From assembly GCA_036826635.1 (NCBI GenBank), contig DAISVY010000007.1, positions 141,136 to 205,135 on the forward strand: a DNA stretch of 64,000 bases. The letters run 5' to 3'. This document shows, piece by piece, positions 44,109 to 53,696 of the stretch; position 1 is the first letter of the stretch; every line of letters starts with the position of its first letter. A model generated the notes under the pieces. It ran no database searches and was not told the DNA's origin. It saw only the letters and a program-made list of their open reading frames with translations. The stretch comes from DAISVY01 sp036826635. GTDB lineage: Bacteria; Zixibacteria; MSB-5A5; GN15; FEB-12. A program made the translations under genes and the position numbers.

Positions 44109-44553
44109 ACAATCAGCCTCCCGACGAATGAATGAACGACGGAGCTTCATACTATTTCTTTTTGTTCGTGTCAGAAGCTCTTGGAAACGAGACTAAAAGG
44201 TGCGCACGCTCGGGAGGGAAGTCAAGGTTTTAGCACACATTCAAGCGCATGACAGACAATACGTTACGCGGCGCAATCAGGCTTGGTGTGCCTTTCTTTC
44301 CGAATTGACCGATGAAACGACGACAAGTTAAATCCTTGACGCCCTTTTTAATATCGATATATTGTATGTGGCGTGTGTACTTACACATATGGCCGCGTCG
44401 CTCATAAAGCACCGCAGCAACTTATTGTTCCTGCTTTTCGTATACCGGTGGCCTGTGTCTTCAGCCACCTCAAATATCACGAGACAATCAACGTTCCGAT
44501 TGCACGAAGGTTTTTAATATCTGCATTACGTCAACCTTAGTTTGGAGACTGAG
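44109..44553. other. 445-base intergenic region with long leader
   Basis: This divergent spacer holds the promoter at 44336-44363 for the C25 gene and about 185 bases of its leader. A TTGACT box on the minus strand near 44221 has no good -10 partner. No other gene is seen. Confidence 0.6.
44336..44363 (+). promoter_or_regulatory. Promoter of the first C25-like peptidase gene
   Basis: TTGACG (44336-44341), 16 bases and TATATT (44358-44363). The spacer ends in an AATATCGA stretch similar to that of the promoter-like element at 47642. Initiation would lie about 185 bases before the ATG. Confidence 0.6.
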
Positions 44554-47535
44554 ATGAGGGAAAAGAGGCACGCTTGGGTAATTCACCCGACCACGGGAGC
44601 AGTTCTCCTGCTGGCTGTTGCTCTGGCTTTGGCCCCCTGGGCTACCGCCTTGGCGGGTCAGTTGAGCATGGAGTACAGTTTCGAACGTCCGCAAATTAAG
44701 ACAGTCACAATTAACGGTGACACTTACGACCGGGTAGAGATGTCTGACGCTCCGCCCTGTGGCAAGGTCGGCCAGCCGGCTCTCCCGGCTCGCGGTGCGC
44801 AGATTCTGCTGCCCTACGGGGCTGAAATCGAGAGTATTGAGATAACGGCGATTGACAAAGTCCTGATTGGCAAAGATTTCTATATCGAGCCGGTAGCACC
44901 ACAGGGCAAACTGACCGGGGAACCGGTCGAGATTCAATTCCCGACGCCGGATGCCGTGATTTACAAGTCCGATCACATGTTCCCGGAAAGCGAGTTTCGT
45001 TCTCTGGGGGTACAGGTATTTCGCGGTTACCGGGTTCTGAATCTGCGCCTTCAGCCGGTTCAGTACCTTCCGACAACCGGCGAGCTGTATTACAGTCCGT
45101 CGTTGCGGGTGACGGTCAAGACGGTCGAGACGGGCAAGGCATCTTCCCTCTTCCGTGGCCTGGATGTTGACCGGACGGAAATATTGCAAAGGGTCGACAA
45201 CCCGGAAATCGCAAATACGTATGTGGGCGGCAAGCTGGGTAGCAGGGCATACGACCTGTTGATCATTACCACCCCGGATCTGGCGACCGCTTTCCAACCG
45301 TTGAAGGATTACCACGATACGACCGGTATTCTCACCGAAATCCGCACCACCGATCAGGTGGGCAGTACGGCTCCCGATGACGTGCGTGATTACATCCGTC
45401 AGGCCTATATCGACGATGGTATACAATATGTGATCATCGGGGGCGACGACGATGCCATTCCGGCCAAAGACCTGTATGTTTGTTACTCCGAAAGCGGTGG
45501 CACCTCCGAATCGGCGATGCCGGGAGACCTCTATTTCGGTTGCCTCGACGGCACCTGGAACTACGACGGTGACTCGCAGTGGGGCGAGCCGACCGACGGA
45601 GAAGGCGGTGGCGATGTCGACATGGTTTATGACGTGTACGTGGGCCGCGCCGCAGCCGACAACACGACCGAAGTCGACCGTTTCGTTAACCGTACTATCC
45701 AGTATCTCACGGCGGATGGACAGTTCATCCAGACCGTGTTGCTGGTTGGGGAGTATCTGGGCTTCGGAGGTATCGCCGAATACGGTGGCAATTACCTCGA
45801 CGAACTCGAGGACGGTTCTTCCGAGCACGGTTACACCACGAGTGGTATACCGTCGTCACTGTTCGACATTCAGAGACTATACGAGCGTGACGAGAGCTGG
45901 ACAATGCAGAATCTCATTGACCGTTACAACGCCGGCCTTCACGTGGTCAACCATCTCGGTCACGGGGATACCGATTACGCCATGCAGCTCTACAATGACA
46001 ATATCCTGAGCTCGATTACCAACACGGACCACTGTTTCATATATTCACAGACCTGCCTGGCCGGACACTTCGACGGAACGGATTGCTGGGCCGAACACAT
46101 GAATCTGAAGGTTGACGGGGGCGCTTTCGCCGTCATCATGAATGCCCGCTATGGCTTCGGCGAATTCAACAGCACCGACGGAGCCTCGCAACGTTTCAAT
46201 CGCGAGTTCTGGGATGCCATTTTCGGACCCATGGAGAACAAGCTGGAAATCGGTCGGGCCAATGCTGATTCGAAGGAAGATAACTACTACCGGATCAGTG
46301 ATGACTACATGCGCTGGTGTTATTACGAAATCAACCTGTTCGGTGATCCCACCGTGACTTTCACGTCGCAGGGAGGAATTGCTTTCGATTTCACCAATGG
46401 TGTTCCCGAAGTGCTGGAGCCGGGCGTAGAATCTACGTTCGTAGTTAAAGTCATGAGCGCCTTCGGTGGCACGCCTGCCCCGGGGACCGGCGAGCTTCAT
46501 TACTCGATCAACGATGGCACGTTGCAAACGGTCAGTATGACCGAATTGATGCCCAATCAGTACGAAGCTGCCCTGCCGGCTCTGGAATGCGGTGACTGGA
46601 TCGACTTTTATGTCAGTGCCGAGGAAGCGGGTGGCACGCGTTTCTACAGCCCGCTGCCGCAGATGGCCTATCGCGCTTTCCCGGCCACCGAAGTGGTGAA
46701 CGTGTTCGAAGACGACTTCGAAGCTGATCGGGGTTGGACAGCCGAAGCCACATGGGAACGCGGCACGCCTACCGGCGGCGGTGGTGAGTACGGCAATTCT
46801 GATCCCGACGGTGCCTACGAAGGCACTGGCGTTTACGGCTACAATCTTTCCGGTGACTATGAGAACAGCATGAGTGAAGAGCACCTGACGAGCTCCGCGA
46901 TAGATTGCTCCGGGCTGTTCGATGTTACACTCAAGTTCCAGCGTTGGCTGGGAGTCGAGCAACCGTCATACGACCACGCCTACATTTACATTAGCACCGA
47001 CGGTGTTACGTGGTCGACGGTATGGGAGAACGGAGCCGAAATTGCGGACGATGAATGGGTCGAAATGACCTACGATATCTCCGAATGGGCCGACAATCAG
47101 CCGACCGTGTATATTCGCTTCACGATGGGTGAAACCGACAGTGCCTGGCGCTACTGCGGCTGGAATATCGATAACCTCAGCGTTACGGGTTACATATGCA
47201 ACGAAAACCCGGATGTCGATAACGACGGAGTGCTCGACGTCGATGACAACTGCGTCTTCGTATACAATCCGTATCAGGAAGATGCGAATGAGGACGGTAT
47301 CGGCGATGCCTGCTGTTGTGTCGGCACGAGGGGTAATGTCGATGGTGATCCCGAAGATCAGGTGGATATCGGCGATGTCACCGTGCTGATTGACCATTTG
47401 TTCATAAGTCTGGCGCCGGTGGCCTGCCCGAACGAGGCCGATATTGACGGCGAATCGGGTTGCGATATCGGTGATCTGACGAGACTGATCGACAATCAGT
47501 ATATATCGCTGGCTCCGCTGCCGGCCTGCCCGTAA
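44554..47535 (+). CDS. C25 (gingipain-like) cysteine peptidase with MAM-like and dockerin-like domains
   Basis: This secreted protein of 993 residues has a signal peptide (about 15-37). Its peptidase region contains DLLIITTPDLATAF, YVIIGGDDDAIPAKD and the probable catalytic His470 in NHLGHGD and Cys501 in SQTCLAG, a spacing of 31 as in caspase-fold C25 enzymes. A jelly-roll/MAM-like domain follows (FEDDFEADRGW to about residue 890), then a thrombospondin type 3-like calcium repeat (DVDNDGVLDVDDNC). Last comes a dockerin-like double repeat (DIGDVTVLIDHLFISL and IGDLTRLIDN) ending PLPACP. ATG 44554 follows GGAG by six bases; an in-frame TTG lies at 44542. A close paralogue is at 58410. Substrate specificity is unknown. 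Confidence 0.88.
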   Translation: MREKRHAWVIHPTTGAVLLLAVALALAPWATALAGQLSMEYSFERPQIKTVTINGDTYDRVEMSDAPPCGKVGQPALPARGAQILLPYGAEIESIEITAIDKVLIGKDFYIEPVAPQGKLTGEPVEIQFPTPDAVIYKSDHMFPESEFRSLGVQVFRGYRVLNLRLQPVQYLPTTGELYYSPSLRVTVKTVETGKASSLFRGLDVDRTEILQRVDNPEIANTYVGGKLGSRAYDLLIITTPDLATAFQPLKDYHDTTGILTEIRTTDQVGSTAPDDVRDYIRQAYIDDGIQYVIIGGDDDAIPAKDLYVCYSESGGTSESAMPGDLYFGCLDGTWNYDGDSQWGEPTDGEGGGDVDMVYDVYVGRAAADNTTEVDRFVNRTIQYLTADGQFIQTVLLVGEYLGFGGIAEYGGNYLDELEDGSSEHGYTTSGIPSSLFDIQRLYERDESWTMQNLIDRYNAGLHVVNHLGHGDTDYAMQLYNDNILSSITNTDHCFIYSQTCLAGHFDGTDCWAEHMNLKVDGGAFAVIMNARYGFGEFNSTDGASQRFNREFWDAIFGPMENKLEIGRANADSKEDNYYRISDDYMRWCYYEINLFGDPTVTFTSQGGIAFDFTNGVPEVLEPGVESTFVVKVMSAFGGTPAPGTGELHYSINDGTLQTVSMTELMPNQYEAALPALECGDWIDFYVSAEEAGGTRFYSPLPQMAYRAFPATEVVNVFEDDFEADRGWTAEATWERGTPTGGGGEYGNSDPDGAYEGTGVYGYNLSGDYENSMSEEHLTSSAIDCSGLFDVTLKFQRWLGVEQPSYDHAYIYISTDGVTWSTVWENGAEIADDEWVEMTYDISEWADNQPTVYIRFTMGETDSAWRYCGWNIDNLSVTGYICNENPDVDNDGVLDVDDNCVFVYNPYQEDANEDGIGDACCCVGTRGNVDGDPEDQVDIGDVTVLIDHLFISLAPVACPNEADIDGESGCDIGDLTRLIDNQYISLAPLPACP

Positions 47536-47571
47536 AAATAAAAAAACGAGCGTGTGTTTGTCTGACAGATT

Positions 47572-47602
47572 AACGGTCGCCATGATGACATGGCGGCCGT
47601 TT
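47572..47602 (+). terminator. Terminator-like hairpin after the first C25 gene
   Basis: AACGGTCGCCATG (47572-47584), loop ATGA and CATGGCGGCCGTT (47589-47601) form a 13-bp stem with one wobble, ending in a short T run. Confidence 0.55.
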
Positions 47603-47641
47603 CTGCACGGGTGATCGACGCCTTCTTGCCCGACGAGGGCC

Positions 47642-47669
47642 TTGACAAATCGGAAATATCGTATAGTAT
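47642..47669 (+). promoter_or_regulatory. Promoter-like element of the beta-propeller gene
   Basis: A perfect TTGACA (47642-47647) is followed at 16 bases by TAGTAT, within an AT-rich GTATAGTATATAAA stretch that offers several -10 registers. The spacer shares AATATCG with the promoter at 44336. Confidence 0.5.
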
Positions 47670-47740
47670 ATAAACAAGTATGGGCCGCGGCCCGATTCTG
47701 TCCGATTAACCAACCGGAACACAGACCCGGAGAAAATGAA

Positions 47741-49339
47741 ATGCGTATCTTATCCCCTGTTGCGATCATACTGTATACCTCTCTGTTGATGCTGGCAACT
47801 GTCGAGAGCCGGGCTCAGGATGTCGAGGATTGGTTTGTGCGTTATGACGGTCCCGGACATTCTTTGGATGGTGCCAACCGCGTCGTATTGGATAACGCCG
47901 GGAACATTTACATGGCGGGTGGCTGCAACGCTGTCGATCACAGCACGGCCATGTGCACGATCAAATGTAATTCACAGGGAGATACGCTGTGGACGGCGAT
48001 ATACGACTGGAATGTCGTCTATGACGATGTGATAGAGGATATGGTCGTCGATGAGGATCTGAACGTTTACGTGACAGGCCACGGCAGAGACGCCAATGAC
48101 GATTACGATTTCTGTACCATTAAATATAATTCCATCGGTGATACTCTCTGGCTGCGGCACTACAACGGCCCCACCGACGGTTGGGACTATGCCCTGTCGC
48201 TGGGGCTGGATCGCTGGGGAAACGTGTATGTGGGCGGCTGGAGCTGGAACGACGGTAACGAGGATTTCCTGGTTGTCAAATACAGCTCGACCGGCGATTC
48301 GCTCTGGACGGCACGGTTCGACGGACCGGACAGTAATCGCGACGAAGCCACCTGCATGGCGGTCGATGCCGACGGCAACTCGTACATTACCGGCAAAACA
48401 TGGTATAACGGCACCTGGGATTATTGCACGGTCAAGATCACGGCTTCCGGGGACACGGCCTGGAGCGTTTTGTATAACGGTCTCGGCAATAACACCGACG
48501 AACCCCACGCTATTGCGGTCGATGCTTCCGGGAACGTTTGCGTAACCGGGTACAGTTTCCAGAATGGGGCCGTCAATTTCGATATGCTGACGATCAAATA
48601 CAGCCCTTCGGGTGACTCTCTCTGGGCCGCCCGCTATGACGGTCCGATGAATCTGAGCGACAACGCAACCGATATCACCGTTGACGATGCGGGGAACGTG
48701 TACGTTACCGGGTACGACTGGCACGGGGCTTCATCTCAGGGAGGTTCGGGCGAAGATTACTGTACGATCAAGTACAGCCCCGATGGAATAGAGCGCTGGG
48801 TAAGTCATTACAGCAGTGGTTCCTGTGACGACGAAGCCTACGCCGTGGCTGTTGACAACGAGGGCAACGTGTATGTAACCGGGCGAACTTTCGGTGCAAC
48901 CGGGACCTACAAGGATATGGGCACGGTTATGTACGACTCGGCCGGACAGGAGCTATGGTCAGCCTGGTTTAACGGCGAAGAAGACGGCGAAGATTATGCG
49001 ACGGATATCGCCGTGAATGAAGCCGGAGAAATCTTCGTCACGGGCAGAAGCTATAGCGATATGTGCCTGGTCAAATACACCCCTTCGTTCGCCGGTTGCT
49101 GCGTCGGTATGGTCGGCAACATCGATTGCAGTTTCATCGACACTCCCGACATGGGTGATCTTACCGTTATGATAGATCATCTGTTCATTAGTCTGATGCC
49201 GCTCTGCTGTATAGAAGAGGCCGATGTTGATCTTTCCGGTCAGCCCGATCCGGTCGATTTCAACGTTGACACCGGGGATTTGACCGTGCTGATAGACCAT
49301 CTTTTCATCAGTCTCACCCCCCTGCCGCTGTGTCCCTGA
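47741..49339 (+). CDS. Secreted beta-propeller protein with dockerin-like C-terminus
   Basis: The 532-residue protein has a signal peptide (MRILSPVAIILYTSLLMLATVESRA would be cut near residue 26). About eight repeats of roughly 52-58 residues follow, with the pattern AVDxxGNVYVTG ... IKYSxxGDSLWxxRYDGP, the SBBP type of beta-propeller. The C-terminus has two dockerin-like repeats (MGDLTVMIDHLFISL and TGDLTVLIDHLFISL) with a Cys-Cys entry and a PLPLCP end. It is likely extracellular and bound through the dockerin-like module. ATG 47741 follows GGAGA by seven bases. Confidence 0.88.
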   Translation: MRILSPVAIILYTSLLMLATVESRAQDVEDWFVRYDGPGHSLDGANRVVLDNAGNIYMAGGCNAVDHSTAMCTIKCNSQGDTLWTAIYDWNVVYDDVIEDMVVDEDLNVYVTGHGRDANDDYDFCTIKYNSIGDTLWLRHYNGPTDGWDYALSLGLDRWGNVYVGGWSWNDGNEDFLVVKYSSTGDSLWTARFDGPDSNRDEATCMAVDADGNSYITGKTWYNGTWDYCTVKITASGDTAWSVLYNGLGNNTDEPHAIAVDASGNVCVTGYSFQNGAVNFDMLTIKYSPSGDSLWAARYDGPMNLSDNATDITVDDAGNVYVTGYDWHGASSQGGSGEDYCTIKYSPDGIERWVSHYSSGSCDDEAYAVAVDNEGNVYVTGRTFGATGTYKDMGTVMYDSAGQELWSAWFNGEEDGEDYATDIAVNEAGEIFVTGRSYSDMCLVKYTPSFAGCCVGMVGNIDCSFIDTPDMGDLTVMIDHLFISLMPLCCIEEADVDLSGQPDPVDFNVDTGDLTVLIDHLFISLTPLPLCP

Positions 49340-49529
49340 GTCCGGGGCTGGGCTGTGAACCCACGGCAGTCGAACCCGACCGACTGCCTGCGGACGGTCT
49401 TGCCGGATCGATTCCGCTTGTATTCCGATATGTTCGCATATATTTTGTCGCTCCCCGGGTGGTGGCGTTCTGTCCGCGGAGTAACTACGCTGTTGCCCGT
49501 TGCTAATAACTCTGTTCATTCGAGGATGG

Positions 49530-50426
49530 ATGGAAAGTATCCCCTCCTATCTGGGCGAAGCAACTGCTTTGCTCACCGCCATGACCTGGGCTCTGGCCGT
49601 TATCATGTTCAAGAAGAGCGGCGAGAGCGTGCACCCCATCGGTCTGAACCTGTTCAAGAGTGTTTTGGCCATTATTTTGTTTTTGCCCACCATGTGGCTA
49701 TGGGGCGAGTCACTGTTCCGGGCGGCTCCTCTCAGTGATTACCTTATAGTTCTGGCCAGCGGAGCCATTGGAATCGCGATTTCCGATACTCTGTTTCTCA
49801 AGAGTCTTAACATCCTTGGGGCCGGTCTTTCCGCCATTGTGGATTGTCTGTACAGCCCTTTTGTCATCGGCCTTTCCATTCTCTGGCTGGGCGAGAAATT
49901 GACTCTCTGGCAGGTGGTGGGCGTGGTCATGATTGTCTCGGCCGTACTGACAGCCATGAACGAAAACAACAGCGGACCGATAAGCAGGCGGGACATTCTT
50001 CTGGGGTTTCTCTGGGGAGCAACGGCCATGGTTGCCAATGCGGTCGGCATAGTCATGGTTAAACCGGTTCTCGACCACTCGCCTTTGCTGTGGGCCACCG
50101 AACTGCGTATTATCGGAGGCGCCGCGATGCTGGCCGTTATACTGCCTTTCCATCCACGGCGGCTTGTCATTATCCGATCCGTGTTTTCGGTGGACCAATG
50201 GAAATACACCCTGTCGGGTTCCTTCCTGGGCAGCTACCTGGCTATGTTGTTATGGCTTATGGGTATGAAGTTCACGCAGGCCTCTATTGCGGCGGCTCTC
50301 AACCAGACCAGCAACATATTTATATTCATATTTGCCGCCCTTCTGCTCCGTGAGCGGATAACTCGTTTCCGGCTGATTGGTATTTGCCTTGGGGTAATCG
50401 GGGCTCTGCTGGTCAGTTTCAATTAA
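49530..50426 (+). CDS. EamA/DMT family transporter
   Basis: The 298-residue inner-membrane protein has ten predicted transmembrane segments in two EamA repeats. The first has LTAMTWALAVIMFKKSG, DYLIVLASGAIGIAISDTLFLKSL and LSAIVDCLYSPFVIGLSI; the second has GFLWGATAMVANAVGIVMV and FTQASIAAALNQTSNIFIFIFAALLL. Members export amino acids or other metabolites, and the substrate cannot be deduced. The start is ATG 49530 with a close GAGG; a TTG at 49500 is in frame upstream. Confidence 0.92.
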   Translation: MESIPSYLGEATALLTAMTWALAVIMFKKSGESVHPIGLNLFKSVLAIILFLPTMWLWGESLFRAAPLSDYLIVLASGAIGIAISDTLFLKSLNILGAGLSAIVDCLYSPFVIGLSILWLGEKLTLWQVVGVVMIVSAVLTAMNENNSGPISRRDILLGFLWGATAMVANAVGIVMVKPVLDHSPLLWATELRIIGGAAMLAVILPFHPRRLVIIRSVFSVDQWKYTLSGSFLGSYLAMLLWLMGMKFTQASIAAALNQTSNIFIFIFAALLLRERITRFRLIGICLGVIGALLVSFN

Positions 50427-50518
50427 CTTGCAATACCGCGTCTATCCGTACTTATTCTCTGGTCTATTTTCGGGTTTCGGTCGGGACTAATCCGCCGGCG
50501 GAATCGTCCGATATAGTC

Positions 50519-50535
50519 AATTAGTATCACTAATT
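50519..50535. promoter_or_regulatory. Small inverted repeat upstream of the DUF5335-like gene
   Basis: AATTAGT-ATC-ACTAATT forms perfect 7-bp arms, 45 bases before the ATG at 50580. It could be an operator. No convincing promoter hexamers were placed around it. Confidence 0.3.
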
Positions 50536-50579
50536 CCACGATCAATCCGGTCACAATTATCCCGGATTTGGAGGATGAG

Positions 50580-51074
50580 ATGAAAAGCGAGATTAAGAAA
50601 AACACCTGGTCGCGCTTCTGCCGTAAGTTCAGCGCCTGTAATCAATACCGTAGTGCTACGGTCGAAGTCCGGAATCCCGGCGAGGCTGAAGGGACAACTT
50701 ACCAACAGGCTCCTCTGATGGGTCTCGGCATCGTGAAAAAAGGTCGCCTGATCGACGGTATCGAGCTGTATTTGGGCGACTATGATCCGGACTCCATTTC
50801 CCAGCCGGTGGTGTCGGTCAACCGACCGGTAAAAGTGGTAGTCGAAAAAGACAAACAGGGCATGGACAGGGGAATTACGGTCGAAGGCGAAGACGGCACG
50901 ATTGTCTCGATTTCCCTTTCCGGTGAAAAGAACCCGGACCTGCAGCGCGTCCTGGTCGAAAAAGTCGCTTATTTACTCGGTGAACGGCGTGGTTTCACCC
51001 CCGGTGCGGAACTCGACGACTGGTGCGAGGCCGAGAGAATTATCCAGGAAGCGGAAACCGCTTGTCTGGGATAG
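50580..51074 (+). CDS. DUF5335-like protein with C-terminal DUF2934-like segment
   Basis: The 164-residue soluble protein begins MKSEIKKNTWSRFCRKFSA, matching the start of DUF5335 proteins, and continues with a beta-rich region (VVSVNRPVKVVVEKDKQG, LTVEGEDGTIV-like). The last 35 residues (KVAYLLGERRGFTPG, LDDWCEAERIIQEAE) resemble the DUF2934 motif. Both families are of unknown function and often appear in stress-related settings; the combination is notable. GGAGG (50570-50574) lies five bases before ATG 50580. No signal or membrane segment is seen. Confidence 0.72.
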   Translation: MKSEIKKNTWSRFCRKFSACNQYRSATVEVRNPGEAEGTTYQQAPLMGLGIVKKGRLIDGIELYLGDYDPDSISQPVVSVNRPVKVVVEKDKQGMDRGITVEGEDGTIVSISLSGEKNPDLQRVLVEKVAYLLGERRGFTPGAELDDWCEAERIIQEAETACLG

Positions 51075-51276
51075 AAAACTCTTCCCGCCGCCACAACCGA
51101 ATATCTCGGGGGCACGACAGTTTCTCCATTCGCCGGACATCGCCCCCACTACCGGTTCGACCGGTCTTGCCGGCCAGCCTGTCCCCCATTCTGTCGTTTT
51201 CCAAAGATTAGTTGGCGTTCGTCCCCCGGTTTGATTATCTATTGATTGTTTCCTGATTTTTTCAAAGGGAGAGAGA

Positions 51277-51843
51277 ATGGGCACAATTATCATCCTGGTC
51301 ATCATAGTTGTCCTGGCGGTGATCGCGGTAGCGGTGGTGGGCATATACAATCGCCTTGTCCGCATGAGAAACACGGTCCGCTCATCTTGGTCAGACATCG
51401 ACGTACAACTGAAGAAACGCTACAATCTGGTCCCGAGTCTCGTGGAAACGGTCAAAGCCTACGCGAAGCACGAACGAGAAGTATTCGAAAACGTGACCAA
51501 AGCGCGAACCGCCGCCATGCAGGCCGGAACACCCGGCGAGAGCGCAAAGCAGGATAATTTCTTTAAGGATACCCTGAAGAGCCTCTTTGCCGTCGCCGAA
51601 GCCTATCCGGATTTGAAGGCCAACGAGAATTTCGTGAAACTGCAGGCACAGTTCCAGGAGCTTGAGGACGCTATCGAGGCGGCACGAAGGTACTATAACG
51701 CCGTCGTCCGGGATTACAATACGCTCACCGAATCGTTCCCGTCCAACATCGTCGCCGGTCTTTTCAGCTTCAAACGCGAGGAATTCTTTCAACTGGACGC
51801 CCCGGAAGAACAGAGAAAACCCATCAGACCCGATTTCTCTTGA
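51277..51843 (+). CDS. LemA family protein
   Basis: This 188-residue protein has an N-terminal transmembrane anchor (residues 4-23) and the LemA helical bundle. The latter is recognised by YNRLVRMRNTVRSSWSDIDVQ-like sequence, LKKRYNLVPSLVETVKAYA, FENVTKARTAAM, the KANENFVKLQAQFQELED segment and RRYYNAVVRDYN. The function is unknown, though lemA genes often pair with DUF2207 or TPM-domain genes, as here. GGGAGAGAG precedes the ATG. The next gene begins 13 bases after the stop. Confidence 0.94.
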   Translation: MGTIIILVIIVVLAVIAVAVVGIYNRLVRMRNTVRSSWSDIDVQLKKRYNLVPSLVETVKAYAKHEREVFENVTKARTAAMQAGTPGESAKQDNFFKDTLKSLFAVAEAYPDLKANENFVKLQAQFQELEDAIEAARRYYNAVVRDYNTLTESFPSNIVAGLFSFKREEFFQLDAPEEQRKPIRPDFS

Positions 51844-51856
51844 GGGGGACTTCGCT

Positions 51857-53617
51857 TTGCACAGACAATACCGCTTTCTGAAACCGATGAAGGTCGCTCG
51901 TAACATATCACGTCTGGCGGCAGTACTGATTCTGCTGACCGGGTCGGTCTCGGCGCAGTATTTCACCATTGACCGCTTTCACGCCGATATAGACATCGAC
52001 GCCAACTCGTCGTTTACGGTTAAAGAGACTATCGAGGTCACTTTCGAACGACAGCGTCACGGCATTTATCGTGAAATCCCCTACAAATATGTCGATGAGC
52101 TTGGGCGTACGACGAGAATGCCGCTCGAAGTTCTTTCGGTTACCGATGGTCGGGGGAGCGACCGATCATACAAAGTCAGTCGTCAGGGCAACGCCGTAAA
52201 TATCAGGATCGGTCACCCGGACAGATATGTCGACGGTCGGCAGACGTATGTCATTGTCTATCGTGTCAAGAACGGACTTCTGTTTCTGAACGATCGTGAT
52301 GAGTTGTACTGGAACATCACCGGTAACGACTGGCAGGCCCCGATTCTGCATGCCTCGGCGATCATTTCCCTTCCCCGTGGTGTTTCCAGTCCGCAGTATT
52401 GGGTGGCTTGTTATACCGGAGCTTCCGGCTCGCACGATGCCGAGTGTGATGCTGTCGGTTTCGACAATCGGGCCGAGTTTGTCTGTCGCACCCGGCTTCG
52501 CAGCGGCGAGGGGTTTACCGTGGCTTACGGTTTTGCCAAAGGTTTGATCTCCGAGCCGTCGGCCTGGCAACGCTTCATCTGGGACATGAATCTCGGTGAA
52601 ACGTGGGTGCTGATCATTCCGGTAGTAATTTTCTTCCTCATGTTTTTCCTGTGGCGTCGGAAAGGGCGCGATCCCAAAGTTCGGGAAGCAATCACCGTTG
52701 TATATAAACCGGTCGAGTTCAATGGTCGACCGCTCACCGCGGCTGAGACCGGGACTCTGGTCGACGAAAAACTGGATGCCCGCGATATCACCGCCTCGAT
52801 CATAGGACTGGCCGCTAAGGGCTATCTGGTAATCGAAGAAGTAGAGATCGAAGGAATGATCTCACTGTTCGACCGCACCGACTACAAATTGACCCGGGTA
52901 AAAGCAGCCGACTCCGATCTTACGCCTTTCGAAAGCAGCCTTCTGGCGAGTCTCTTTACCGGAGGCAAAAGTGAGTTGATGATTGCGGAGTTGAAAAACA
53001 AGTTCTACAAAAAGCTCCCGACGCTCAAAAGTACTCTGTATCAACAGTTGGTGGACAAGAAGTATTTCCGTGTCAGTCCCGAACGGGTTCGCGGTCAGTA
53101 TATCGGTTTGGGCGTTGTGATCTTGTTCCTTGGAGTATTTATCACCTTTGCTTTGGCTGCCGATGCCTGGATTTTCAATATAATCGCCACGGTCCTGAGT
53201 GCTTTTGTCATCATTGCTTTCTCCAACGCCATGCCTGCCCGTACGCGCTCCGGCGCTCTGGCTCATATGCAAACACTCGGATTTCAGGAATTCATGGATC
53301 GGGTGGAGAAAGACAAGCTCGAACGCCTGGGCGAGAAAGATGTTTTCTTCAAATATCTGCCCTACGCTATAGCCCTGGATGTGGCCGACAACTGGGCCGG
53401 AGCTTTTGAAGGCATGTATCAGGAACCTCCTCAGTGGTATCGGTCGCGCCATGGCATGACGGCTTTCAGCACGGCCGCGTTTTCGAGGTCCTTGACCGCC
53501 GCGACCACAAGGATGAGTTCGGCGATGTACTCCTCGCCCCGAGGCGGCAGCGGCGGATCGGGTGGAGGAGGTTCATCTGGCGGAGGCGGAGGAGGGGGCG
53601 GCGGCGGAAGCTGGTAA
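51857..53617 (+). CDS. DUF2207 domain-containing membrane protein
   Basis: TTG 51857, eight bases after GAGGGGG (51842-51848), gives 586 residues; ATG 51887 lacks a ribosome-binding site. A signal peptide ends near SVSAQ. The extracytoplasmic DUF2207 domain (ERQRHGIYREIPYKY, YWNITGNDWQAPI) is followed by a transmembrane segment (WVLIIPVVIFFLMFFLW). A cytoplasmic winged-helix-like region (DARDITASIIGLAAKGYLVIEE) comes next, then a second membrane pair, and a terminal low-complexity Gly/Ser stretch ending GSW, a hallmark of the family. It pairs with LemA. Function unknown. Confidence 0.9.
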   Translation: MHRQYRFLKPMKVARNISRLAAVLILLTGSVSAQYFTIDRFHADIDIDANSSFTVKETIEVTFERQRHGIYREIPYKYVDELGRTTRMPLEVLSVTDGRGSDRSYKVSRQGNAVNIRIGHPDRYVDGRQTYVIVYRVKNGLLFLNDRDELYWNITGNDWQAPILHASAIISLPRGVSSPQYWVACYTGASGSHDAECDAVGFDNRAEFVCRTRLRSGEGFTVAYGFAKGLISEPSAWQRFIWDMNLGETWVLIIPVVIFFLMFFLWRRKGRDPKVREAITVVYKPVEFNGRPLTAAETGTLVDEKLDARDITASIIGLAAKGYLVIEEVEIEGMISLFDRTDYKLTRVKAADSDLTPFESSLLASLFTGGKSELMIAELKNKFYKKLPTLKSTLYQQLVDKKYFRVSPERVRGQYIGLGVVILFLGVFITFALAADAWIFNIIATVLSAFVIIAFSNAMPARTRSGALAHMQTLGFQEFMDRVEKDKLERLGEKDVFFKYLPYAIALDVADNWAGAFEGMYQEPPQWYRSRHGMTAFSTAAFSRSLTAATTRMSSAMYSSPRGGSGGSGGGGSSGGGGGGGGGGSW

Positions 53618-53642
53618 GCCGCCCGATACAACGGAAAAGCAA

Positions 53643-53678
53643 GACGCCGCCCGATTTTACGGACGGCGTCCTTTTTTA
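53643..53678. terminator. Terminator between convergent genes
   Basis: GACGCCG/CGGCGTC (53643-53670) with a partly paired CCCG/CGGA interior and a short loop, followed on the plus strand by CTTTTTTA. It can serve the DUF2207 gene and possibly the convergent CsgG/OmpA gene. Confidence 0.85.
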
Positions 53679-53696
53679 TGCCTTGCTGGCCGAGGG

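Noticed and set aside
53520..53615. Short repeats resembling a CRISPR or satellite
   Set aside because: They are Gly/Ser codons of the DUF2207 C-terminal low-complexity tail, without regular spacers.
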